A DNA stretch of 64,000 nucleotides, taken from contig WHVA01000545.1 of assembly GCA_015179125.1 (NCBI GenBank), forward strand, positions 1 through 64,000, in the 5' to 3' direction. A model generated the notes under the pieces. The model made no database searches, was not told the origin of the DNA, and was given only the letters and a program-made list of their open reading frames with translations. Every line of letters starts with the position of its first letter. Within the stretch, counting starts at the first letter, position 1. The translations under genes and the position numbers were made by a program. The stretch is from Gautieria morchelliformis. Lineage: Eukaryota; Basidiomycota; Agaricomycetes; Gomphales; Gomphaceae. Positions 45,400 through 55,749 of the stretch are shown piece after piece.

Positions 45400-45560
45400 T
45401 TGTCGGCAGAAGGCTCATATACATATATATTCCTACGATCTCTCTGTTCCCTGCCCTAGTTGACGAGCAAGGAGGGAATTACGCTCACTGGCGCGTGTCA
45501 CATACCTCGCTCATCCAGAGAACCCAGACAACGGTGTTTGTCGGAAACAGTTGTAAAATA
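45400..45560 (-). repeat. Solo DIRS/Ngaro-related terminal repeat downstream of locus C
   Basis: Minus-strand counterpart of 37921-38080, with the hairpin GACAACGGTGTTTGTC at 45527-45542 (plus-strand letters) and ATATATATGTATATG behind it. Its presence beside both loci B and C means it predates their duplication. Confidence 0.65.
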
Positions 45561-45637
45561 GGTGGTAATACAACAAATACATCAAGTTCAAAACACAAAC
45601 TTTATCGCATTAGAGACTGCACTACGTTGACATACAT

Positions 45638-46233
45638 TTACTCCATCTCCTTGCTTTTCATGAGGCATCTCCTTTCATGTTTGTCCCGGTAATCCTTTCG
45701 GGCATAACGATGGTGACTAGTGAAAAAAAATTTTTTTTGAATACGCAAACTACATAAACGGAACAGGAAAATGTGCCTACCAGCGACCACACTCATAGAT
45801 ATTGCCATGGTTCTTTGTAGTAACATGACGAATGCCTTCAGGCCTACCCATAAAGTACCTTCCGCTGTGAGAAGTCGATCAGAATGAAAGCACCCAAGGC
45901 TCACGGCTAGTGATAGACGTACCAGGTGCACTTGAAGGGCTTCACCTCATTAAGGTGTATGCGGCGAATGTGAGATTGGATCTGCTTCCTGGTGCCGATG
46001 AAGTGACATTGGGGTGAACCCGGCTGAAAATAGTTGCACCAGCACTTTGTGACACCGTTGGCTTTGACTGTGATGATATACTGTTGGAGGTCGGCTGCCG
46101 CGGCGGTGGGGTGGAGCTGTATGAGGTTGTGTTCGGCGCCAGGACTAATGGCGAGGGAAGCATCATGGGGAAGCCTGTCCCATGTTTGTGGCCCAAAATT
46201 GTTAGAAGAAGAAACATCTAGGATGTCTTCCAT
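45638..46233 (-). CDS. Small three-finger C2H2-type zinc-finger protein, locus C
   Basis: Three exons, 45923-46233, 45781-45864 and 45638-45716, joined across GT-AG introns of 58 and 64 bp, give 157 residues. Finger 1 is C-W-C...C-H-F with HIRRIH (about residues 70-100). Finger 2 is F-K-C-T-C-G with RHVTTKNH. Finger 3 is Y-E-C-G-R-C with RYARKDY, H and a final C (C2HC form). This layout occurs in expanded families of short zinc-finger proteins in agaricomycetes, presumed DNA-binding, with no known target. All frames are open and splice phases agree, so it may be functional. The start at 46233 is the first in-frame ATG (M-E-D-I-L-D-V), but upstream exons are possible: a TATA motif (46911-46920) and another ATG (46822, M-D-S-D-G-L-N-V) are conserved with locus B. 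Confidence 0.75.
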
Positions 46234-46254
46234 AAATGATATCAATGATTATAC

Positions 46255-46930
46255 AGGATAAGAAATGCATGTTTCACCTGCGGCCTCGCCATTGTCCAGG
46301 CAGAAAGCTGCCATGAGGGGATGTCATCATCGAGTCCCATGTTCTGGAGTGATGTACGCACCCATGGCTCCCTGACTTGCACTGGAGCCAGACATGGCGA
46401 GGTTTGTGGAAAAGACTGCGAGGGAATCTCACGGTGGTGATACAAGATACAAGCGCATGACTCACTTCCGGCCTCGCAACTGTCCAAGCCGGGGGCTGTA
46501 GTGATGTAAGGCATCATCGAGTCTCACGTTCCGCAGGAATGGAAAGCACACACATATAGCTTCTTGGCTTGCATTGGAACAGGAAATGGCGAGGTTCGTG
46601 AGAATGGCTGAGATGGACATTCCTGTGTGTATTTCTGAGATAAATGACAGGATGTGAACGAACCAGCATGCTCACGAGTATCGTTCATCGAGTGAGATAT
46701 AAGGTAAGCCAGTTCGGGGAAGAACAGGAGCATTAGTGAATATAAAGACGAAGGGGGATATGTTGTGCACCGTAAGACACACATACAGGCCCTCCCATCA
46801 CGTTCAGCCCGTCGCTGTCCATAACACTGTGGGAGGACATATGCTTTGAACAATTATGGTGTAATAAAAACGGGGAGAGAAGCGACGGTAGTATGAGTAG
46901 TCTGACGGAAGTTTTATATCTGTTGGCCAC
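46255..46930 (-). other. Upstream region of C2H2 locus C with repeated exon-like blocks
   Basis: Contains two or three copies of a block of the type CACTACAGCCCC...GGCGAGGCC followed by a splice-donor-like GTGAG, and two copies of a PSQSFPQTSP-like reading. The blocks are shared with locus B and partly with locus A. It ends at a TATATAAAAC-like motif on the minus strand (46911-46920). It may be 5' exons of the C2H2 gene or duplicated leader sequence. Confidence 0.45.
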
Positions 46931-47249
46931 TTGGAAAGCCAGCGCGCTTCCATGGGGTCCCAAGCCTAAAGAAAACTCCACCAGCGTGACCGGTTCGTGA
47001 GAGAAAGCGCGCCGGGTATCTTGATACGGTACTGGCAACAGCGGGCTAGCATGATTCTAGCAAAAAGGCAAGTACTTGAAGGCAAATTTCGTTGCAACCA
47101 AGTCGTTAAGGCGAGGAGGAGCGCCAGGATCCGAGTCCGGAGGAGGTGGAAACGTTCTAAGCGGAGGTGAATTTCACTGCAGCTGACGCCTTCATATCAA
47201 GCGGGGCAGATACTATATCCAGAATCCTAGAAAGTGAAACTGCTAGGCG

Positions 47250-49080
47250 CCTGCGTGTGTAGGACACGGGGAGGTGGCATCGATGACCATATAAGTTTAG
47301 ATGACCCGGACTTCTGAACACGGCCACCCACCGTAACCCACAACCCCATTCGAATGTGCAAGCACTGGTGAGCCCAGCGCCTTTTTACGGGAGTGATGTC
47401 AGACATGGCCTGTACATATGTGGGCGCTGCAGATATGATACATGTGGGCGACCATATAGTCATGACACCTCCTAAAAGCCTCACAACAAGTTAATTGCCT
47501 TTTTCGATAGGCGAGTTGTTCGATCCAGGCACATGAAGGCATGCCGCAACGGCACTTGATGTAAATTTGCCTGCAAAGGAAGAAGTAGACCGCAAATAGG
47601 AACATCGGAGGGTCAAGACGAGTAATCTCGATCAGTCATGTTCCCACGGTGAGCCACATTGTACTTAAGCGGAGATTCCTATGTTCTTATTGTAGACCTG
47701 GAAATCACGACTGTTTTGGTACAACGTGTCATTCGGTTACCCATTAGTGATGTAAATAACGGTGGCTGCCGGGCGTCTTCGGTACACGTGGAAATCTGCG
47801 CCACTCTTCCAGCTAAAGCATGTCGCCGCGCCTGTCGCTGTTCATGTTTGCGACTGCCATGGTAGCTCGGTTTGGTCGATATACGCAGTCCAGTATTACC
47901 CATATAACTGTCGAGGCAGATCTGTCATTTCCATGCACTGCATCGTCGCTTCCATTTCCGATTACTCATTGCTCAATACTCAGCCGGACGTTTGCTTTTA
48001 TTCAAGTAGACTCGCGTTCGATTACACCATAAATCCACCAATGCGGCCCTGGGTGCGGCCCAGCCGTAAGTATTCTTGTCACCTCACCCAAACAGCATGG
48101 CTGGCGTTCCATTCCTTTGAACACACACACATATATATAAAGAGTCTACACAACTTTTCAAACGTGCAGCCACGACGACAGGATGTTAACTTAGTCGTAT
48201 TCTATAAGTACTGCACGAACAACATGTAGAGATGCTGAACAGGATACGCCTAGGACGATAAATAATACAGGTCATCCTCGTAAACGCCATCATCTATCAT
48301 ATCAGTGATATGTCTATTCGGGACGCCAGCGGATTGCTACATGCCAGCATTGCCTGTAATGCGGCCCTGCCATCAGACTATTCACCTGAGACGAAAAGAA
48401 GTATAGTAGCTAGATCTGGATTGCTGTACGGTCGTGATTTCGCCGGGGAACCGTCCTCGTTGACTTCGTCTTCGTAATGTGAGGCATCTGACCTCTCATG
48501 AGACCGGCAATGACGCAACATATTGGACTTGACACTGAAACTACGCTCAAATCCAGGCCGTTCACAAGTAAACGCTGTGGCATATTCAGTACAGTTAATT
48601 TCGAGTCAGGAGAACTCACACTGAGAGCCCGTGTGCGTGCACACGGGAACCTGTTCGGTTTAATGTCCCGATTAGCTCACAGTTCTCATGAGTTATATCT
48701 CTGAAAATAAAAATACTGACTTGAAGACTGCTTGGTCTGTCGATTTTTTTCCCGCAGCAGTCCCATCTATATCGCTTGTCGGGGACCTCATAATAACTCT
48801 GAGAAGGACCACCGCCTTATCTTAAGATACGGAGGTGTTGCATGGACAAGCGAAATTCCAGTTCCAGATGTTCGCAAAACGCCAAATGCATAATCCTGCG
48901 CCTGTATTGGAGGCGGCCTGGTACTTGCCTACTGGCCCTTATGTTTTGGTGGCAGTCCTGCCGGGTACTCGGATTGATGTCGGTTTACCCATCCCATTTC
49001 TCTGGGATATACTGTGGCACGGAAATTTGCACTCCTTGCTGTATAGGGGGCAGTGTCGGGCCTCTATGTTCCCCCTGAAA
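47250..49080. other. Intergenic stretch without a supported gene
   Basis: Scattered short ORFs only. An ACACACACACATATATATAAAG motif near 48120 could be a core promoter, but no gene follows within the next kilobase. No repeat of this window matches it except the first 200 bases (locus B flank). Confidence 0.4.
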
Positions 49081-50120
49081 AAAAAAATAGATAATAACAA
49101 ATATAGACGAAAGGAGAACAATAATAGGGCTGATCACAGTAGAGAATCTGGAGGGGATTTGATGGGGATTTGAGAAATGAATTTGGAGGGCAAATCCATA
49201 CAAATCCTCAAATCACCTCCAGGAGGTGATTTGGGATTTGTGCTTGGATTTGGATTTCAGCCGGCGCCTTTGCGGGCCATACACTAGTCCCTTGGGATCT
49301 CCCTTTGTGCCTGCAGAAAGTAACCCAGAAACTGAAGCACTCACTGGAGTGACTCCATACTGCCACTACAGTCGAGTCACTGGCCTGGTCCAAGGCCATG
49401 CCGGCAACCAGTTATGACACCTGTGCAAGCCTTTGGATCTGGTCAATTCAGTGTAAGACAGCATAGCTGCCTAGTTGCAGATGATGAGTACACAAGCACC
49501 CACACACAGCTGTGTGGATTGTGGACAAGTACACTTGTCCACATATCTTGTTCACATATCTTATCCATCATGTCCACATTCTCTTAAGACCACTGCCATA
49601 CTATTTTTAGTTTGTCATTGTTCTCTGAGGATATAAGTAGCACAGGGTTTCCACCAAATAAATCATCTTTAGACCTCCCTTCCACTTGCCTGGCTCCCTT
49701 CTAAAGTCTACCCTTCGGGTGCAACCAGACCTGACGAAAGACTTACATCAGTAAAAACTCTAAAAAATACATACTTCGATCCTTTTTTATTCTTCAGTGA
49801 TTCTCTTCTATATTTTTATATAATTTTGAGTTTCTCTTGATCTATGTTATTTGTTATTTTAAGAGGACACCTAAAGGTAAATTAATGCTTTCACATATGT
49901 TACTTTGTATTTTTTAGGGATACATTATAGTGCAGAACCTACCTCTGGCTGACAGACCAGCAAGAGAGCCACCCTGCCATGTCCGGCACCAGAATTCTCA
50001 AATCCTCTCAAATCCAGTTTCAAAACAGGCTAATCACAGTTAAATCTCGATTTTGGGCCATTGTCGGGTGTTCTAAAAAAATTGAAATCCTCAGTCAAAT
50101 CCTCATCAAATCCCAGCCAA
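49081..50120. other. Repeat-like AT-rich stretch, possible solo LTR at about 49417-49750
   Basis: AAATC-rich words occur many times (49150-49250, 49990-50130), and AAATCACCTCCAGGAGGTGATTT at about 49210 is palindromic. The segment 49417-49750 has LTR-like traits (a GATATAAG box, a region rich in CTTCC, an end near ACTTACATCA), but no target duplication was found. No coding region. Confidence 0.35.
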
Positions 50121-50389
50121 ATCCTGAACTTGGGAGAGCTCTCTGAACATCATTGAGACTGAAGGGATTTCACTGGTCTACACTGCAGGCATATAAAAGT
50201 TTTCTTGTCTGAAAAACTGCTCAAAAAACTGTAAAGATATTCCAAGTATTTTTAGTGTTTTTTATGTAAAAAAAAAACTATAATAAAATTTTGTGTTTTT
50301 ATTAGAATTTGTTGAGCAAGAAAATTGTAATCCTGAACTTGGGAGAGCTCTCTGAACATCATTGAGACTGAAGGGATTTCACTGGTCTA

Positions 50390-50791
50390 CACTGCAGGCA
50401 TATAAAAGTTTTCTTGTCTGAAAAACTGCTCAAAAAACTGTAAAGATATTCCAAATATTTTTAGTGTTTTTTATGTAAAAAAAAAAACTATAATAAAATT
50501 TTGTGTTTTTATTAGAATTTGTTGAGCAAGAAAATTGTAAAAAAATTCAAAGTTTTTTATCAGGGTTTTTTATGGGTTTCTTTGTGTTTTCACAAAGAAA
50601 CTTATAAAAACACATCAAAAAACCTGCAAAAAACTTTAAAATTTTTTAAAAATTTCTTGCTCAACAAATTCTAACAAAAACACAAAATTTTGTTAAAGTT
50701 TTTTGACATTCAAAACACTAAAAAATTTGGAATATCTTTACAGTTTTTTGAACAGTTTTTCACACCAGAAAATTTTTACATGCCTCCAGTG
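50390..50791. mobile_element. Foldback MITE, CACTG...CAGTG, with a duplicated left half upstream
   Basis: The termini CACTGCAGGCATATAAAA and TTTTTACATGCCTCCAGTG are inverted repeats, and the arms pair over much of the element. The flanks CTA on the left and CTA on the right suggest a 3-bp duplication, which fits the CACTA/Plavaka group. The left half plus 59 bases of flank is tandemly duplicated (50122-50330 and 50331-50539, period 209). The same family occurs at 13483-13840. Confidence 0.75.
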
Positions 50792-50899
50792 CTAGTTCAT
50801 CTAGTAGGGAAAGAATTAGGATTCAGACATTTAGCTCACAATACATCAGACATACCTCTCATGACATCATGGATCGGCGGCAGATGTCTATCATGTGTC

Positions 50900-51062
50900 C
50901 CATTGTTGCAAGAGCAAGGGCTGTTATAGTAATTGCGAGTGTTGGATTGGAAAGTGTCAAGGCTGGAATGGCTGTTTTTGTCAGCATCTAGATGTCAGTT
51001 GTTTGTTTCAGTGCCCTATGGTTAAGAGGCATCCTGAAAATGTGACATTGCCGGACACGTAA
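50900..51062 (+). other. Cysteine-rich reading, unassigned
   Basis: One plus-strand frame has about ten cysteines in 50 residues (C-K-S-K-G-C, C-E-C, C-F-C-Q-H) and ends at a TAA near 51060. It could be a zinc-binding tail of a transposase, but it is too short to assign. Confidence 0.3.
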
Positions 51063-51089
51063 TGATCCAAAGCGTGTAAGGAAGGAACA

Positions 51090-53100
51090 CCTTACAATAC
51101 TGCCAATGGCCGCAAAGCTGTCAAACATAATGGTCAGAATGGACGGAGCGTACAGCTGGGCCGAGAAGCACCACTGCCAGTTTGCAATAGAGAAGTTCAG
51201 GTTAATGGGACTTACCAGACACAGAGAAAGGACCCAGAAAAGCCAAACAAGACGAGACCGGTGGAGAGGCCGTCAATAGCAATAGGCGAGCACGTGGTAA
51301 GCCAACGGCGACGCACAAGTTCCTAGGGGTAATAATGGATCAGGAACTCAGGTTCAAAGACCACGCAAACTATGCACTAAGAAAGGGAGAGGCGTACATA
51401 GGCCAATACAGGAGAATTGCGAAGCCAACGGGGGGCGCTGCAGCTAAGCACATAAGAGCATATTACCTAGTGGTCGCAGTACCGAGAATGTTATACACGG
51501 CTGGCGTGTTTCTTATACCAGCGACAAGGAAAAACAGAGGGACCAAAGGATACATCAACAAACTGGCGCAGATACAGCCCCAAGCAGCGTTGGACATAAC
51601 GGGAGCCCTCAAAACCACAGCTACTGACACGCTAGATGCGTATGTGAACCTACTCCCATTCTCGTTGTTAGTAGCCAAGCAAATACACAGAGCAGCGGTA
51701 AGACTCTCTTGCCTACCTCAGGACCATCCACTCGCAAAGAAAGTCAGCAGGGCTGTGAAGAGATACATGAAACATCACTGGTCGCCGCTACACGAGATCA
51801 TGTACGCCTTCAACCTGGCCCCAGACAGAATGGAGAAAATCCAAACCATTGTGTATGGGCCCAAGTGGGCCCCAGCGTTCAGCATAAGGATACCACAGAC
51901 AAAGGAGAGCGCAATCGCAGAGCACGACACAGAGAGAGCGGAAGTGACGGTATACTCCAATGGATCGAGCATAGAGGGCAACGTAGGGGCAGCGGCAGTC
52001 CTATACAAGAACGGGGTAGAGATGAGAACTGCAAGGCTATATATGGGACCGGACACCGAGCACACAGTCTTTGAGGTGAAGCTGGCCGGGGTGGCCATGG
52101 GAGCAAAGATGCTGAATCAGGAAAGGAGCAAGAGATATGTGATTGTTATAGACAATCAAGCTGCGATCCAGATGACCAGGAGGGAGAGAGATATCCCTGG
52201 GCAGTATCTAGTCAACACGCTACACAGGCAGGTCCAAGGGGTTGTCCAACAGCAGACAGGAGCGGAAGTGGTCATGAGGTGGGTCCCAGGGCATCAAGGG
52301 GTGGAAGGGAACGAGAGGGCAGATGAGGAAGCGAAGAAAGCGGTGAAGGGAGCAACCAGCAAGGAGTGAGACATACCGATCGAGTGCTGGGGAACACTCC
52401 CGACAAGCAGAACAGCCGAGATCCAGAGACACAATGCTGAGCTAAAGCTGGAAGCATGAAGGATGTTTGCTAAGTCACCCAGAGCTCGTTTCACGCATGA
52501 GATTGACCCTACAATGCTGTCAGCAGCATTCGCAAAAATCACAAAGAACATGCCGCGTAAACACACGAGTCTACTTGTGCAACTCAGAACGGGACACGTC
52601 GCACTGAACGGGCACCTCTACAAAATAGACAAAAAGGACTTGCCCATCTGCCCAGCATGCAGGAACGCGAATGAGACTGTACACCACTATTTGTTTCGAT
52701 GCCTGGCCTACAATGAACAGAGGAAGGTACTGAAGAAAAAGCTCGGGAGAGGGGCGGACACCATCAGGACACTGTTGGGAGGGCACAAAACCATGGGGCA
52801 TTTGTTCAGATATATACATGACACTGGTCGGTTTAAAGAACAGTACGGGGATACCTTGCTCCCAGTGGAAGAGAAGAGTGGCTGAAGGGAATGAGCAAGT
52901 GATAGGAAGGGACACGAAGAGCGCGAGAACACACACATCTCGCCAACACAGGCACGGACATGCTCAGGGCTCTTCCCAATGAGTACAAGTGGAGATAGAG
53001 GTCTAAAGGTGAGAAGGGATACGCGGGAAGGAATTTGTATCAACCATCTTACATAGGGTGATGCCCCAAAAGACGTTAAATTGGATAATAATAATAATAA
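51090..53100 (+). mobile_element. 5'-truncated Tad-like LINE with (ATA)n tail
   Basis: Plus strand. RT thumb-type sequence starts at about 51130 in decayed frames, the RNase H and C-terminal zinc knuckle follow, and the element ends with an ATAATAATAATAATAA tail at 53085-53100. The endonuclease and RT core are missing, the usual 5' truncation of LINE insertions. I could not define a target duplication. Confidence 0.8.
51335..52885 (+). pseudogene. LINE ORF2 C-terminal part: RT connection, RNase H, zinc knuckle
   Basis: One frame from 51335 to 52885 is broken by two TGA codons (52367-52369 and 52457-52459). The N-terminal third is the RT connection region (FLGV before the start, then KHIRAYY and LYTAGVF). 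RNase H spans about residues 205-340: VYSNGSS at the first catalytic position, TVFEVKLAG (Glu), VIDNQAA (Asp) and GNERADEEAK (Asp). The first motif normally reads TDGS, so Asp has become Asn and the nuclease is probably inactive. The last 140 residues hold CPAC...HHYLFRC, the zinc knuckle common at LINE C-termini. Both stops are TGA, which is consistent with transition mutations. The copy is dead. Confidence 0.85.
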
Positions 53101-54434
53101 ACTGCCGATGGCCAGGTTGCCCCAGCAAGAGTAGAATCCAGGACATAATTTGTGTACAAGCTTGTATGTATTTGGGCAATGAAATTCTAGAATGGCAGCA
53201 AGACAATGCCTGAGTGTTGAGCTTCATGTGTGACCGTGGGACTACTGCTTGAGTTTCGAGAGCAACCAATATGGATGGGAATTAGGTAAAGCCAAAGCAT
53301 GATGGCCAAGGGAAATCAGAGATCAGTCCAGAGGTAAAAATTTACCTCAGTGGTGTTGTGGGCAATGATATATTAGCAACTCCTGTATGACTGTTTTTAC
53401 TAGACAAAAATTAAACTGAAATTGAAATCACTTAAGTAATCTCCAATGATATTTGGCAATGATCTATCATTTTCTATGATTTGCTATGATTTGCTGTGAT
53501 TTGCTGTGATCTGCCACGACCACCTGTGATTTGCCATCCATGACTAGCTGTAAGTTGCCCTAATTGGCTATGATACTCCCTGGTTCTGCAGGATTGGGGA
53601 TGATTTTGTAGTAAAATTTTATACCCTACATGACATCCTAGGATAATGTGAGATTTGCTAGAATCATCTGAGATTTCATGCAACCCTTCAAGAAATTATC
53701 ATAAGTGATTCTATTTGATTTTGAGAAATATTCAAGGATTGATGTAAGTAGGGCAAATCACATGGGATGTTCTAGTATCTTCACAAATTCTTGGGTATTG
53801 GCTGGGATCTCAGATGATCTTGCCTATGTCAATATCATGACAAATCAGGTGTTATCATTCATTGTGGAATGATTTGAAAGTATCCCATGGGATTGTAAAA
53901 TTTCATGGAATCTCATACCATCCCTTGTGATTTTATAGTATTATGAACAATTATACATGATTACCGGTAACCTCATTCTTCAACCAAGAATATGATTTTG
54001 GAGAACAAACAAAGGATAAAAACTTGATTTTCAGGAACTTTCAGAATCTAACAATTACTGATCGTTCTGGATCTCACCTAGCAGTCCATCACTAGTGTAT
54101 GAAAATTTTCAGCTCTTACTCCTCATCCCATACTATAAGCATTCAACTCTACATGCCCTCACACTATTTCACACCTAGTCTTGCTCTGTTAAAGCCCACA
54201 CTTTGCTTTCTAGCACACCACTTATTTTAACCTCTGACAGTACCAAGACATGTCATATGGCGCATGCAGCACATGTGCTCAGTGTTCACAATATTCACCT
54301 CTCCAACCAGTCTGTCATATACATTACTCTCTTTGACCTCTCTTGTTTACAATAAGATATTTCCTCTAGGCAGTAGATTATCCAAGTTTACATTGCCTCT
54401 GTGGCTGCCTGCCTACTGTTCATATTCTTCTTGA
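53101..54434. other. AT-rich stretch with degenerate TGATTTGC words
   Basis: TGATTTGC-type words recur between about 53440 and 53540, and TGAT-rich wording continues to 54000. The part from 54060 to 54434 is pyrimidine-rich without open frames. No gene is visible. Confidence 0.5.
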
Positions 54435-54439
54435 TACTC
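54435..54439. repeat. Direct repeat TACTC (left), flanking the large inverted-repeat unit
   Basis: TACTC directly precedes the terminal TTACACCC at 54440. The same five bases directly follow the opposite terminus at 62719-62723. Confidence 0.75.
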
Positions 54440-55066
54440 TTACACCCGTTTGCAGTACCTAAGGCACGCGTCGGATTTGCTTCCATTTTAGCGCGCAAAC
54501 TTCGAACAACGATATCTTGCTTGATATCACTCCGATTCGCTTGAAATTTCATATCTGAAGCTATGTGGACCATAGCTAGGGCATAGAACTAAAAAATCCG
54601 AATAAAACAAGCATTTTTTATTTTGCATTTTGGGTGCTGAGGGGGGAACAATGTCAAGCTTAGCTTACTGTATGTAGTTCAATGCAGGTTTTAATTTTGT
54701 TTGCTACTTTGTACTAATGGTGAGAACCCACTACAGGAGAATCTCCAGAAGAGGGTGTCATAGGATTGGAGAGGAAGGGCTTAGCTTCTTCTGACATTGG
54801 ATCAGTGAGATCTGACGGTAGGCGTTCATTCTCGATGTCGGATTTCCTCCTGTGTAGCATAAGCCCCGAAATCTTTGATCCCTTCCGCACCGAGTGCCAA
54901 TGCACCATAAGGCAACTTCGCTGATCCTGGCACGTTCTTGAGCTCGGAAACCGCGGGGGCGCACACGTATGCGGTGGGGTGAGGGGCGCGGAGGTGCTGG
55001 GGTGGGCGAGCTGGTATAGGAGGACGGGGTGGTGGGGGAGCGGGCGGCGGCGGGTGCGGGTGCAGG
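54440..55066 (-). repeat. Left terminal inverted repeat
   Basis: Reverse complement of about 62092-62718 with few differences. The inner part is GC-rich. Reading outwards (minus), it encodes P-Y-G-A-L-A-L-G-A-E-G-I-K-D-F and, in another frame, S-E-E-A-K-P-F-L-S-N-P ending S-H-H at a stop, and the right arm has the same readings. The outer 280 bases are non-coding and AT-rich. Confidence 0.8.
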
Positions 55067-55400
55067 TGTGGGTGCGGGTGTGGGTGTGGGTGCAGGTGCG
55101 GGTGCGGGTGCGGGTTGGGCGGCAACGCGAAGGACGCGGGGGCGGAGGTGGGCGAGCTGGTGTAGGAGGACGGGGTGGTGGGGAAGCGGGCGGCGGTGGG
55201 TGCGGGTGCGGGTGCGGGTGCAGGTACGGGCGCAGGTGTGGGGACGGGTTGGGCGACGACGCGAAGGACGTGGGGGGCGCACGCGTACGCGGCGGAGTGA
55301 GGGGCGCGGAGGTGCTGGGGTGGGCGAGCTGGTGCAGGAGGACGGGGTGGTGGGGGAACGGGCGGCGGCGGGTGCGGGTGCAGGTATGCGTGCCCTGGGA
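55030..55400. repeat. G-rich minisatellite at the inner edge of the left arm
   Basis: Runs of GTGCGG and GGGTGC-type hexamers, plus about three imperfect copies of a longer block with GGGCGAGCTGGT (near 54996, 55150 and 55325). The right arm has only a short version (about 62092-62125), so the left side expanded. The G-runs could form quadruplexes. Confidence 0.75.
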
Positions 55401-55482
55401 CACGAATGTGCCTGGGCCGTGGCGCTCTGCGGGAGTCGAATGGTCAGACACCCTGGTATGAGGAATACAGGCCGGGATACTC

Positions 55483-55719
55483 ATGGAAGTTGGCCACTGG
55501 GGTTATGGGGGAGTTGACAGGGAGCTGCTGGTACTTGACGGCGAGCCTGTGGAGCTAAGCGAAAAGGCGCGATTGAAGAACAGGGTCAGCGGATGCTTCG
55601 AAGCCCGGGGCAAGTTCATATGGAAGATGAGTGCCGAACCAAGAGAGGCTGAAGTGTCTGTGGTGCGTGGTGTTGTCGATGGTGCAGCGCGGCAAGCTGC
55701 CTATTATGAATCGGCATAA
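55483..55719 (+). other. Short ORF of unknown function
   Basis: 78 residues with R-E-L-L-V-L-D-G-E-P-V and E-K-A-R-L-K-N-R-V-S-G-C-F-E, a composition unlike the GC-rich repeat beside it and plausibly real coding sequence, perhaps a terminal exon of a lost gene. It ends with ARQAAYYESA. I do not recognise a domain. Confidence 0.35.
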
Positions 55720-55749
55720 CCCGACCAAGTTCAACTTGCCTTACCAACA

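Noticed and set aside
49417-49750. Solo LTR
   Set aside because: Composition is suggestive, but termini and target duplication could not be matched, so it is kept only as a remark.
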